This document shows, piece by piece, positions 11,696 through 24,249 of a stretch of DNA of 64,000 bases. The notes beneath the pieces were generated by a model. It was not told where the DNA came from, did no database searches, and saw only the letters and a list, made by a program, of their open reading frames with translations. How positions within the stretch are numbered: position 1 is the first letter of the stretch; each line of letters begins with the position of its first letter. Source of the stretch: Pyricularia pennisetigena (lineage: Eukaryota; Ascomycota; Sordariomycetes; Magnaporthales; Pyriculariaceae); NCBI RefSeq assembly GCF_004337985.1, contig NW_021940918.1:3560985-3624984 (forward strand). Reading direction: 5' to 3'. A program made the translations under genes and the position numbers.

Positions 11696-13489
11696 CTATT
11701 GCGAATCTGCAAGGGCCTCCAGTACACCAGCTTCACCCATGGCACGCAGCCATCCATGAACCAAAGGAGTGTAGTCCTGGCATCGGCGACGCGCAGCAGC
11801 GAGATCCTCGTTACCGCTCTCCCGGGCTGCGTTATATTCCAATTTCAGATCACGTTGCTCGGCCCTTAGCCTCCTCATGACTGTATCTGCATACTCGGGT
11901 ATCATTTCCGGTCCGTTCAATTCGTTTAGAAATTCTTGAGGTGCTGGTGTCGCCACAACTTCCTCGTATGTCAAGCCCATTTTTTTCAACTGCTCGGCGT
12001 TTTCTTGTTTGCATGTGATGTAAGTTTCATCGTTCTCCGTCATATTCTTCAGTGTTGGACTGGCGGCCAATTTTTGTTGAAGAGCCTTATAACAGGCCAT
12101 GTTCACAGCAAGCTTCTGGCGCACGCTGGCTAGAGGATTGTGAGAGAGTGCAAGGAGGTTGGCCTGGAGACCGAGTTCTTCAACCTTTCTCTGGATATGG
12201 GGTATCACGGCACAGGCCCAGTCTCCCTCATATGGTCCTGCATCCTGCCAAGTCAGTTCAGGGATACGCTGCAAACAACAATATGGAGCGTTGGCCCGTA
12301 CCCAAGCAAATAACACCTCCATCCAGCCCATCGAGCTCCCACAGCTTACCATCGTGAGGAATATATCCCACGTAATGCTTGGCTGAGTCTGGATCAAGAG
12401 CCTTGCGCTTCCGCTTGCTGGACTTTCCCTTGTTTTGGCGCTTGTTACGCTCCTCCCATTGGTTCATCATCCCCAAGTCTGCATCCATGAGATCGAGACG
12501 GCTGCGGGTAGAGTCAGCAAAAGATTCTTAACAAAGGTTACAATGGCAGTTGCTGAGAGACCTTGATATACGCCCCAGTATTCACTCACCGCGCAAATGT
12601 GTTGTGAGTTGATCTGAGAAATTTGTCCTGGGACAGATACGCACCTCTATGCGAGAGCACCATGTCTGCGGTTTCTTCCTTGAACTTCCGCACTTTTTCG
12701 CCCATAGCTACTTCATCACAGTTCATCAAAACATTCAACAAGGCAACTGTAGCACACGAGTTGGAGGCAGTCTGATCAAACTGTTCTTAGTTGAGAAGTT
12801 CTCTTGCTAAATTCGGCTGTCGAGCCAGAGAAGGAATCACAAACCTGTGCGGCAAACCACATATTCGATGGAGGTGGTACTATCTCGTCCGAGATTGGAA
12901 CACCATCGCATTCAAATAGAAATATAAATCCGTAGATTGGTTTTCTTGCAATATCGTCAGTCCTGGTACTAGGTTTGTCTTCTCAGAGCCAACAATTTAC
13001 CTGAGTGCCGCTATCTCTGTCTCATCCATGCTGAAAATTTCCTCGCTACGGACATTGGACACGCCAAGTGTATGCAGTATGTAGTTGAAATGTGCCTATA
13101 ATGGTCAATGGTCAGCATGGCCGCCTCCATCACCGGAACAGTAGGCCATCAGCAACATCTGAATCTGGGAGCTTTCTACTTGCCGGATCCGATTCAAGCT
13201 CAACCCAGCCCTCGTATGCTTCCAACTCCTCGGGCGGAAAATTGAGTACATCGTCGAGAAGGTCTGGAACTTGGTCGGCGCAGATAGCGTGTGCATCTTC
13301 ATCACCGTTGTTTATTTCATTTTGATGGCCTTTTCTGGGCAAATATTTGCGCTGTCTCTTGACGGTGTATCCCTGAGCACGTCGTAGTTCATCATAGTTG
13401 TCCTTGTCGTCTCGCTCCTTGTACGAGATCTCAGGTCGCACTCGCCCCGATCGACGGCTACTGGTCTGAGCTGTTGTGGTATCGGACAT
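11696..13489 (-). CDS. Ubiquitin C-terminal hydrolase, UCH family (Uch37/BAP1-type, peptidase C12)
   Basis: Cysteine deubiquitinase. Model: complement(join(11696..12244,12315..12501,12590..12771,12845..12944,13001..13095,13184..13489)), 472 aa. Catalytic residues fit the family exactly: oxyanion Gln167 and Cys173 in QTASNSCAT (six apart), His270 in KHYVGYIPH and Asp285 in WELDG (15 apart). A basic Lys/Arg stretch (about 246-261) lies in the crossover loop. The C-terminal half is helical, like the Uch37 tail. The N-terminal ~85 residues (MSDTTTAQTSSRRSGRVRPEISYKE) are a disordered extension. Intron 1 uses a GC-AG donor (GCAAGT), needed to make ELESDP|AHFNYIL. Intron 5 is less sure: its donor (GTTATT) is weak, and an acceptor at 12269 would add RIPELTWQ in frame. 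Animal Uch37 and S. pombe Uch2 bind the proteasome; whether this one does is inference. Confidence 0.9.
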
Positions 13490-14945
13490 GTTAATGGTAT
13501 GAAGAATAACCCTGGATACCTGAGTAATCAGCCTGGCCGATGTGAAAAATGTCCAAGTTAAAGCAGACTAGGAGCGATTCGGTAATTGTAAGATCTTCAC
13601 AGTGCGGGATGCCGATACTCGTTGACCACGGGTTGAGAAGCTGATGTCCTTATGAATTTTTTTTACCGCTACGCAATTTTATGCGGCTCCCGGGAAATCT
13701 GAGTCATTTATCAGTGAAGCGGCAGTGATGTTTGCCTTGAGTTTGTGGCTGGTTGTTCGTTCACCGTAGATGACTTTTAGTAGGTTGAGCGCCACTGGAT
13801 CTGTACGGGCATCAAAGTAATCGCCGCAACAAGAGGTCGCCAACCGGTCTAATTCGCAAGCCTCCTCAACTAAGTTCTAGCAAGAGAACGTCGCAGGCCG
13901 AGGATTTCTTATGAAGTGTTCATGTTACACCAACATATGTCCGCATTGTATTTGGACAATTGAGTGTGAAAGGTGAACAATTCTGACAGAATTGGTTTTA
14001 GTTACTGCAACTTTCCATGTGACGACATCATCGGGAATATGGGGTTTTACAAAAAAAAAAAGCCAAAAAAAAAAAAGCCCAGAGCTTACCTCTGTTCAAA
14101 CAAAGACTTAGAACATCCGTCGCACGTCGCTAGAACTAGAATGTTAAGCACACAAGGCATAGATACCAGAATCCTGTTCGATGTCTATGTACTGATTGAC
14201 AGAACAGCGGATAGCACCATCACCTCAAACTGCAAGCTTGGCATGCACATTTCAGTCGAGAATAAAGTTTACCGAAGATGGGCATTTTCTGCGCTGTCAA
14301 TACCACATAGTTACCTTTAACTTATATGTTCAGTTTCAGGTACACTTTCAGGCAAATTTCAGAAACATTCTAACCATTCACTACATATGCCAACAATCCC
14401 GAACTTAGATTTTGTTGCTCCTGTTCAAAACACCCGCTCACCATGGGAGACGCCGTAACCTAATGACCAATCATATGAGCTCTTTGCTCGCACTTCCCAG
14501 CCTATGTGGGGCTCAGCCAGCATCATTCATCCCGCCTGTGTAAGCAAATAAAAAAAAACGCGTTCCTGACGTTGCTGCAGAGTCGTTGACGTGACAGGTG
14601 AACTCTCGAGGTGTGACGGAGGCAGAAGCATATGAAGCTTCTACCACCAACCCACGAAAAGGAGAAAACAACACTAGAAGTCGAGATACTTCTGTACTCG
14701 ATGTATGTTGCATACCCTTTTTCATTTTTTGCTCTGGTCTACCTACCTACAGTAAACCTTTCTTTTCAGCGACTGACATCAACTTAAATACAGGCAGGGA
14801 TCGATTGATCCATCACGAACTACGACAACGAGAACGACGACCACCATTAGCCCTGCTGTAACTCCATAATTTTGACCAGAGCTGCCACTACAGTCGTGCA
14901 ACGTAAACATCCTATATATCGCCCAAACGTGGCGAAGGGGATGCG
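13490..14945. promoter_or_regulatory. Divergent UCH/POM152 intergenic region
   Basis: This 1.46 kb holds both promoters and 5' leaders. It contains two A-runs split by GCC (about 14050-14078). A short upstream ATG (14944) overlaps the POM152 start out of frame. No further gene recognised. Confidence 0.4.
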
Positions 14946-17900
14946 ATGCCAGCAACACCGCGCATCTCCAACGGGGCTTTCCCCCAAACCCCAGCGCACA
15001 AAGGCGCCCCTCCCACACCGTCTCCGACTCCTTCAGCTCGTCAATCATTATCGGCGCCGCGACGGAGCTTGCCTCCAGCCCCCCAAAAGACCGTAGCCAA
15101 GTCGGCTGCAGAGCCAAGAATACCCCTCCGGGCTATAGACGCACCCACTCAGCGGCTGTTCGCCCTCGGTATATATGGTGCTGTGCAAGCATGGAAGCTC
15201 TACGACTGGTCGCAAATGCTGGACGATGATAGTGCCCAGTCATTATGGCTTTCACTCAAATGGATCGCTATAGACGGCGTCTACATACTAGGCCTTCCTG
15301 AGCTTAGAATACCATGGCTTGAGCTCTCGCAGCCAGTGGCCATATTTCTCTTGGTTACACATGCAATATTTACCTTGCTGATCATGAACCATATTCCGGT
15401 AAGAGATCACGCCAGATACGAACCGTCTAATACCGCCTTGGTTCGTTTACCTGCGCCAGCTGCATGTGACTGACTTGTCTGTGCAGGTTCCATTACTGAG
15501 TGTACTATTTGTATACGTCAAAGCATTCTATTTTGACTCTGAACTCTCAATATCCGATAACTACGTCAAAACCTCTCAGATTCTGCACAACTCATCACTG
15601 ATCCAGGGTCGTCAAATCATCAACATCCTTCCAGAGGGGTAAGTGCATAGTGTTAATACGTGACGCTATTCAACACTCCTCAGCAGGACAGTACTGACGC
15701 AGCTACACTAGGTTCGCCGTTCTCAACCCCGCTGGAACACCATTCTGCATAGGCGGTGACATCACCACTGCCTTGATACCGATTCACTTCAACTCGACGA
15801 TACCCCGCGAGGTTGAGTTGATCAGAACAGATTTGGACGCCGATGGCAGCATTCAAGAGGTGATCAAGCTCTCGAGGTCTGACATTCGCACCATCCAGAG
15901 CCATGCGAAGAAGCTCACCTCGGATGGCACCCCAAGCGCCTTCACGTTCGAATACCGCGTCAAGAAGGCAGGAGCTTATAAGCTCAAACGCGTGATTGAT
16001 GAACACAAGTTAGAGGTTCAGCGCAAAAGCCCCCACACCTTTGTCGTTCGATGTCCTTCGGCCAGCATTGGTCCGTCCCCGCCTTCAGAACGTTGTCTCA
16101 AGGACTTGTCTGACCTAGTGCTCAATGTGGATGGTACACCTCCGCTCAAGATTGTGTACAGTCGGAGGATCAATGGTAACAAGGAGCACAGCTTTCACTT
16201 CCCCAACCTTCAACCAGATGGTTTCTCGTCGCCCTTGATCGGTGTGGCAAGTTCTAGCCTCACTCTCCTCGAGGACGAAGACATATCCTGGGCAAGGTCG
16301 CAGCGTGTGCCTGTGAGCTTGAACGAGTCTCTATACTCTGGTGGGGAGTGGCAATACTCGGTCGACGAAGTACACGACGGGTTTGGCAATGTAGTGCGCT
16401 ACGCTTCGCCCACCGACGACCCAGAATACCGGCCGAAGGCAGCAAAAACGCTCGTCAAAACTTTCTCGGTGCGGGAGCGACCGAAAGTGCATTTGACTAA
16501 GTGTGACATTCGCAACCCGCTCAAGGTGGCTCGAGGCCAGCGCGTTTCTTTGCCCGTAGTTTTCGAGACCACAGGTCAAAAGGCAGACGAAAGGCCCCAT
16601 GCTCTTACCTGGGATTTTTCGCCAATCGACACCCTCACAAGGAACGGCGACCCTGGTGACGTTGTGATCCCGGGTTCCTACGTGAGCAAGAAGCCAGGTG
16701 ATGCTCCTGTAGTCTCTGCTCCTGGTTTATACACCCTAAGGACTGTCAGTGCCGGGAGCTGTGAGGGTGAGGTCCAGGAACCTGCATCCTGTCTTGTCCT
16801 GAACCCCCTGGAGCCCGAACTGTCGGTCAGGTCTCGGGACATACCAGACAAGTGTGCCGGCAACTCGGTCGGCCTCATTGTGAACCTCGACCTCGTCGGT
16901 ACCCCGCCGTTTGTTGTTCACTATAACGAGGTTTTCAACGGACGCGTGGAGCACAAGGTCGTGCGCATTTCTGGAACCAGACATGAGATGGAGCTCACTC
17001 CTCAAGAGGAGGGTACTCATAAGTACACCTTTACCAGCATCGACGATTCACTGTATAAGCAGGTGCCTTTGACTGGCCCCGGCTACACACTGGAACAAGA
17101 TGTCAAGCCTGCTGCTTTCGCCGAGATTTCTCGTCGGTACGAGAACAAAGCTCTCAGCGCCTGCTTAGAGCAGGAAGTCGATGTCGATGTAGTCTTTTCT
17201 GGCGGCGAACCACCTTACACTCTGGAGTACGAGATAGCTCATGAGGGCAAGAGGACTCCATACAAGGTTGCCGGCATCCAGTCTAGAGAGCAGACACTGA
17301 GGACCCCGGCTCTGAGCAAGGGTGGCGAGTACACACTGGCCCTCACGAGCGTTATGGATAAACGCGGCTGCAAGAATTCCCTGCAGAACGAGATAAAGAT
17401 CAACGTAAGGCGCCAACGGCCGCGGGCATCGTTCGGTGTGATTGAAGGCCGTCGCAAGGCACTCAACATCGAGTCCCCAGATGCACAACACAAGTTGCCG
17501 GTCCGTTTGACTGGTGTGGGTCCGTGGAAAGTGACATACAAGAATCTCGACCAGCCAGGCTCTCCTCTCATCCAACAAACTGTGCAGAACAGTAACGGTG
17601 TCGTAACGGCTCGGGACCCTGGAACGTATGAACTAGTTGAGGTATCTGACAGCCAATGTCCGGGTGCGGTCGACCCTAAGGCGTCGACTTTTGAAGTTTC
17701 TTGGCTTCCTCGACCCGAGCTTTCGCTGGTGCAGTCTGACAGCCTTAGTCAAGCTGGCGATTTGTTTGTCAAGAAGGATGTTTGCGAGGGCGATATTGAC
17801 GGCTTTGAGATCAGCCTCAAGGGTACGTCATTTCTCCCATGACCTACCATTTATAAGCAAACGTAACTAACCACAAATTGCACTCCAGGTTCTCCTCCGT

Positions 17901-18997
17901 ACCACGTCAAATACCAGATCCACCATAAACCCACATCTGGACCGGCATCAAGCACTCGCAAGGAGTTTGATGCAGCCCTCAGCAAATCGGCAATCTCTAT
18001 GCTTACTGCAAAGCCCGGACTGTACACATACACCTTCACGGATCTCGCCGACAGCCTTTACGACCTGACTAAGAAGCAGTTCACACCGGTTGTCCTACAG
18101 CAGCGAGTCAATGCTAAGCCAACGGCCACTTTCGACAAGCCTGGACAAGTCTTCAAGTTCTGCATGTCTGAGCAGGATTACGAAGAAAAGATTCCTGTGA
18201 CCTTGACCGGTGTCGCGCCCTTCTTCCTGGAGCTTGAAATCAAGCACCACAGCAATGGTGTTCCTCAAGTGCACCGTATCCCTTCCATAAACTCCAACAA
18301 ATTCGGCGTTCAGTTACCGCGCGAATTGCTTCGCCTCGGTCCTCAGCAAGTTCGCATCCGTGAGGTCCGTGATAGTCGTGGCTGCCAGTTCCGTTCGGAA
18401 ATTGGTGGCTCGTCAGTCCAGGTGCAGCTCTACGATGCGCCCGCCATTTACCCCTTGGAGACTCGCACAGATTATTGTGTGGGCGAGCGACTTGCGTACA
18501 CCCTATCCGGAACACCTCCCTTCCAGGTGTCTTACACGTTTGGTGGGCAGAAGCGCAGCGCCAACTCGCCGACAACGAGCTTCCGCCGAATCGCAGACAG
18601 CCCCGGAGAGTTCTCCATCACGAGTGTCAGCGACAAGGCGAGCGAGTGCCGAGCCGCTGTGGAGCTGGTCAAGCGCATCCACCCAATGCCGAGCGTGCGC
18701 ATCAGCCGTGGACAGAACGTACAGGTAGACATCCACGAGGGTGGTGAGGTCGAGATCCTCTTCGAGTTTGGAGGCACGCCTCCATTCGAGTTTACGTACA
18801 CACGCAGCACCAATGCGCGAAAGGGGCAAAAGTCCAAGGTGCTTGAGACCAGGCACGACGTCAGCTTCGAGCACAGCAAAGTTGTGCGTGCGAGCCAGGA
18901 GGGTACATATCAGGTGGTTGCTATCAAGGACAAGTACTGTGCCTTCTCAACCCAGCAGGTGGACGTCAAAGACGGCGGGCAGAAGCTGTTGCAGTAA
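14946..18997 (+). CDS. pom152: Nuclear pore membrane protein Pom152
   Basis: Transmembrane ring nucleoporin that anchors the nuclear pore complex in the envelope lumen. Model: join(14946..15398,15487..15638,15712..17822,17889..18997), 1274 aa, typical of fungal Pom152. The Pro/Ser-rich N-terminus (residues 1-60) faces the pore. Hydrophobic segments follow between about 98 and 175 ([43 protein letters not shown]). The long luminal part is a tandem array of Ig-like repeats with recurring 'G.PP..V.Y' and 'PG.Y.L..V.D..C' strands, for example [24 protein letters not shown] and [12 protein letters not shown]. All introns close in frame. Assignment rests on architecture and repeated luminal motifs. 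Confidence 0.93.
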
Positions 18998-19491
18998 CAT
19001 CCTGGCTTGACAGCAGCCACATGGAGGCGTAGGAAATGGCATGGACATTGAGCGAGTGGCCCATAGGTCGGGCAAAGCCATAAATATGCCAATGCAGCCA
19101 CATCTTGATTATATCCGGCCGATATATTCTTGTTTTTACTTTTGCTTTTACTTTTCCTTTCTCTTTCCTTTTTTGTTACTTACTGACCCTGGTGGAACAT
19201 GGGTCATTGGGTAGGAGAGTTTGTCCTCATGTCCAACTCATTATTGTCCTGTCTCATTCAAGGACCTTTATCTATTGTGGCATCATGAGCACGGCGTTCA
19301 ATGGGTTTCCGCTATAATAATAAACAAAATACCAAGATCAGACCAACTGTGCAAGCAAGACGGACCCTTTTCCTGTGGCGCTACTGTTGCGGCATATCCG
19401 ACGCAAGGTTCATGCACTAACCTTAGCTTTGCATGTCTCGCCGCATCTCTGCTTCTTGTTCTTCGTCTGTTCAGCCTTTTCTCAATTTCCT

Positions 19492-19492
<1 letters not shown>

Positions 19493-19531
<39 letters not shown>
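19493..19531 (+). repeat. Homopolymer T39 tract
   Basis: Thirty-nine consecutive T residues, about 0.5 kb past the POM152 stop. There is no flanking direct repeat that would mark a retroposed poly(A) tail. Length may partly reflect assembly. Confidence 0.9.
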
Positions 19532-19679
19532 CTGAGCAAGCCATCAGCCAAACCGGAATTTAGAACTACGAAAAGAAAGTCGTAGTGTCCGAGCAGTCGG
19601 GTTAATTCTTGTATCCGAAAACCCGCTGAATAGTTGATTCGATACGCTGGCAAAGGACGGTTCCAGAACACAGGTGGCA

Positions 19680-19709
19680 GGGAAAGGGTCCGATATGTGT
19701 CCCTTTCCC
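19680..19709. other. Perfect 9-bp inverted repeat
   Basis: GGGAAAGGG (19680-19688) and CCCTTTCCC (19701-19709) are separated by 12 bp. They could fold into a hairpin. Function unknown. Confidence 0.7.
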
Positions 19710-20525
19710 AGTGGTGAATCTTAGGGGCGCCACAACATGCCTCCCTGCCATCCGCCGGCCAAGATCGATGGCTTCCCAGCGGTTTGGACAGTAGTCAGAC
19801 TTTCCCTGCGGGGCTCTCCCCAGTGGTTCGTCGGTCTGGGCAACACGGGTTCCGGATCATTGGCAAGACGGGACAATTAAAGAGTTGTCTCTCTAAACTC
19901 TTTACTTCTAGAAGGTTGCTTGGAGTGTTTTTGTTCCCATGGCATGTCACAATGGTATGTGAATATCTCACAATGACCCGAGGATCTGGACTGGAACGGC
20001 GGGAAATTGACGGCCTGTAATATTGAAAGAATGTTACAAATGGAAAACTTGAGGCCAAGATCGAGGGCCGGCAAACATCAGTAAAAAGTCACCCCGTCAT
20101 GCTCTTCTTTTTTTTTTCGACATAGTACAGGATCAGGTGAGCGCTACCGGGCAGTTGGACCTAGGTAAGATTGGACGCAGGTAGTGATTCCAGGGAACCA
20201 ACTGCCACTTCAAGGCTCAAGCCTGTTAGCGTGAGAAACTGGGGTTAGATAGCCGGACCAGGAACAGAGCGTCGGCGAATACTAAATTCATCAAGTGTAG
20301 ACATATGAATGACTCCTGTTGAGCCCAAGACTCTGGGAAGCCGCGACGTTGACACTTATTATTAGACTCTAGTTGAGTATACGCTCGATACGGTAGTCGG
20401 GGGGGGTCCCTTGGCGATGATTTTCCAGTCGTGTAACCGGCGGGCTTGCCGGAGTAGAGGGGTTACTGGGGAGGGGTGCTAGGTGGTTACGGGCGCACAG
20501 CGTGGCGGCATGAACAGGTGATTGC

Positions 20526-20584
20526 CTCCCCGGCTTACCGGTAAGCGGGGAGCTGCATGCTAGCATGACTAATTCCTAGCTAGG
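20526..20584. repeat. Cluster of three palindromes
   Basis: Within 59 bp there are three. The first is a near-perfect 27-bp palindrome centred on ACCGGT (20526-20552, one bulged G). The second is a perfect 12-bp palindrome CATGCTAGCATG (20556-20567). The third is a perfect 10-bp palindrome CCTAGCTAGG (20575-20584). No terminal repeats or coding sequence are attached. Confidence 0.75.
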
Positions 20585-21532
20585 TAAGGTCCCCTTTTGA
20601 TATCCCTAGATCTTCCCAGGTGGCACTAATGTTTTCCGTCGCCAGCCAGGGTTACCAACTGTATTCATGGGTTTTTATTTTATTTTCTTAACTTTTGATT
20701 CATTGAGCATGGGTGGGGGTGAACATGAGACCATGGAGAATTTATATAAAAATGAAAACAAAACATAAAAAAATAAAAAAATAAAAAAATAAAAATGAAG
20801 GCGAGAGAACCAACGCCGGCGTTCTTGCTCTCAGTCTCAACCGATACATACCTTGTGCCTTGCGAATAGAGAGTCAGGAAAAAGCTCAGGTCAAACTCAT
20901 GGTAGAAACAATACGAGATATTAAAAAACCCAAAATGCCAGAATGGCCAAAAACGAACAGGATCAGGAATGGTGCCGACTGAATATGGATAAGGTTGTGG
21001 TTTTTGGGTTGTGCCGTGACCCCTGCAAAGAGCCGCACCGAATCGGTACCAGCAAGCAGACTTTGACCAGGTTCGTTTGCGACAAAGGTGAACCAGTATC
21101 GTTGAGGACAGAAAGAGAAGATTATCAGATTCGATGATGAGGTCCGATGTTCAACGGCGCATCCGTCTCGCAATGAGTCTGCAGGTTTCCGATCTACAAA
21201 AGATATGATCAGATGCAATGCTCGCAGCGAGTTGTCTCTCCCTGTATGTGTGTTGTATGTTATCCGGTGGCACTGGAGAGAGCCAAGAACTTGTTGCTGG
21301 AATGAGACCGATCGGGTCCAGTACCAATAGTCAAGACGCTCCCTGCTGATGTCTCAAATCTGGTACGTCGAATAAGGGAGAAGCGGCGAAACTACAAGTT
21401 CCACATGGAAGTACTTTGGTACCGCTCAAGTCGTCGCTGAAATCTGAGTGAAATCCACTCCCTCCATGCTGCCAAGGAGGGGTGGAGCGCTTAATCATTG
21501 ATGGACACAAGTGATATTAGTGCATCTCGTGC

Positions 21533-21574
21533 ATGTACAGTACATCACACTATCTCAGCAAACGTACTGTACAT
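21533..21574. other. 11-bp inverted repeat with 20-nt spacer
   Basis: ATGTACAGTAC (21533-21543) is mirrored by GTACTGTACAT (21564-21574). It is in non-coding DNA and could form a hairpin. Confidence 0.7.
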
Positions 21575-22059
21575 ACCTACCCCTCAGACCCTGAGAGAAG
21601 CAGGGTGTTAACAAAGGCTTACCTAGCTAGTTTAGGGGTTATGGGGCTCTTGAACTGTACTCCATGAACTGTTTTAGTTCAAGCCACCGTGGCAATCAAT
21701 GTTCACGTTGCGAGAAAGAGGGAACAAAAGATTGCAAACAAATTAAAACAAAACAAAAAAAACAAGTAGGAAAATACATCACTTCAATGGGGAACCTGCA
21801 ATACCACGTATGCTCCGTAGGCAAAGCTGGGTATAGCCAATAGCAATTACGTTCAGCCCAGCACCTGCGAACAGGGATTGCCGCGGAGATCTGGTAAGGA
21901 TCGGCACCGACGGCAAGGTGCGGTCAGTCTGCGCGTGTCTCTTGGCAGACGTACTGTGTATCCACTGTAAGCAAGAAAGGCAAGGGTTATCAACCGGCTA
22001 ATCGGAATCAGGAAATTCAACGCGGAAACAACTCGTGGTACAAACGCGGCGAGGTCAGT

Positions 22060-22082
22060 AAAAAAAAAAAAAAAAAAAAAAA
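22060..22082 (+). repeat. Homopolymer A23 tract
   Basis: Twenty-three consecutive A residues in the interval upstream of the SKN7-type gene. Confidence 0.9.
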
Positions 22083-24249
22083 GGCTGGGACGACTCTCTT
22101 CCTCGGACGACGTGGAATGGATGATCTCCTCGGTCACAAATTATCGCACGTTTGGAAGTTCGGCCAGAATGTTTCTCGCATTCAATCGGCCGTGTAGGGC
22201 ACTATTCAGCAGCCTAGCTGATTTCCAGGCAATGAATACCTTACCTTCCCAGGGTGTGATTTGACGATCTAGGCGAACGACCAGCCGACTGGCTACTCAC
22301 ATAACAAGGGGTTGCATTGGTATAGGAGCCTGAGGAGGTACTGTACGCAGTACGTAGAGTACGAGCGAGACCGGTAGCTTGTAGCCAATGGTTAGCGTAC
22401 AACAAAGGCGCCGCCCACTTCGTACTCACCCATTGATCGTCAGCCGTTCCGCCGCCAAATCAAACCCGTGGTGCATATACCTACCGGTAAACGTACATTA
22501 AAACAAGCAGCCTAACCCATATTTCCAACTTAGATGTAGCAGGCATATATCCATGCCCACGGACTCGAGTAGCATTTGAATTTGGCTTTTTGGGATTACC
22601 ACCAAACCCAGCAATGTCTACCGGAAAAAGGAACTGGAGAGTGGGCTTGACGCGCGGACTACCGCAAGGATATGGCTGTTTCGCAACGAGCAGCGAGTTC
22701 GTTGGATGGGACAGCCCTGAAAAAGGAACATGCCTCTTGCTCACAGTGTGCGGGAATGCGGGACCCATTCCCATTCACAGGGGCACCCCGCCCCACCCAC
22801 TTGGATCTGATTCCCTGTCCCAGTTCGGGCCAACTCTTGCTTCAACAAACTCCCTCCCTCGAGGCCGCCGGGAGAATACTCCACAGCGCCATGTCGTCAG
22901 GTCTTCCAGGGCTCTCCAGTCGTCTTGCTTGCTTGCCCATTTTGCACACACCCCAAGTTTCCACCATTCGGCTGGGCCAAGCTTTACATCAGCGCTGGCC
23001 AAGCTGGAAAACTCGGATGCTGGCTTTTGTGGTCAATCAGAAAGGCCCTGCAGTGAGAAGCATCCATAATTTTCATTCATTTTTTTTTTCGTCTACTGTT
23101 TTAGTTGGTTTGTTTTTTTTTTTCTTTTTTCCCTTCTTCAATCTAATTATTCCTGGATAGAGCGAAACTTCGACAGGTGATAGATCTACCACCGATACCA
23201 TTCATTCCACATGTTATGTCGTAATTACGATTCGCGCCTCCAACTTCACTGTAGCTCACGCACCGGCACTCACACACCCATGCTGTCCCGCCATTGACCA
23301 CCAGCAGGTTTACGCAGGACCTCACTTGCTGCCAATACACGCATGCTCAACCTATCTAACTTCTGGAGACCTGCATACCAAGACCACCCAGGCAGACACC
23401 CGAGATCCGAACTGTCTCTCACACCGTCCCCCCACCTCGCCCAACCCTCCCTACTTGCGCTTGAGCAAAGACAAGATTGCTGGTCCTGTGCCTCTCCTTG
23501 GCTAGAGGCCTATCCGCCTACACAACCACACCCGTTGGCACCCAATTTCTCCAACCATATACGCCGTCCTTGGTGCTCTTCCATCGGCTGCGACTGGGGC
23601 TGACCCTTACGACATCGACTCCCATCAGAAGTGCACCTCATATCCTGCACACACTAAAGCACGACGCTTCGACCAACAAAAACAACGTGCGTGACGCGAC
23701 GTACTGACGACCCCTGGCCCAACGCAACAACACAGGCTCCCGCTCCCCAAGACCCTTAATCACGAAAACTTTACTCGAAGAATCTTGCGCCTCGTGCGCG
23801 ACAGCGCATGCGCCAGCCACGCGTGGTAGCCTGTGGTTTCTGCGCGCTTCAACATAGTTTCCAGGGCTTCACTGACATCAGCTGCGCCCTGGCAGCTTTC
23901 TCGCAAGAATTAGGAGGGTCCGGTCTATAGTACCTCGACGTGCGCCATCTTGACTGACAGCGCATGGTCGAGGCAGCTGGATGCTGTGAAGAGAGGAAAC
24001 ATTTTTAAATCCTATACGATATTGGTCTGTGCCTTTTGGCTCGAGCCGATTCTCGGTGGAATACGTTTCTAGGTCCTTCATCTGCAACTATTTGGTCTAG
24101 TCAAGACCGCAGCAACGTTGTTGTTTTCGTTTCAACGCCCAACTCCCCAAGGACCGAACGGTACATCACTGCGGAAAAACTGTGCAGCCTCTGCATCGAC
24201 CACCCCTCTGACTGAAAGTACACTGCACCAACATCAAGTTTACACAATC

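Larger units (their letters stand above)
18998..24249. other. Long gene-poor interval upstream of the SKN7-type gene
   Basis: 5.25 kb without a recognisable protein gene. It holds the POM152 3' UTR, a 39-nt T tract (19493-19531), an A23 tract (22060-22082), hairpins at 19680-19709 and 21533-21574, a palindrome cluster (20526-20584), and a pyrimidine-rich stretch (about 23340-24200) that probably includes the promoter and a long leader of the regulator gene. Small open frames such as 22590-23069 show no family resemblance or splice support. A non-coding RNA here cannot be excluded. Confidence 0.5.

Noticed and set aside
12601..12644. Short 17-nt intron (GTGCGT...CAG) after HRG in the UCH gene
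   Set aside because: Far below the minimum intron size; reading through keeps frame and gives SHRGAYLSQDKFLRSTHNTFAR.
22590..23160. Two overlapping 159-162 codon frames upstream of the Skn7-type gene
   Set aside because: Low-complexity Ser/Pro/His content, no family resemblance, no conserved start context, and one ends in a T-rich tract.
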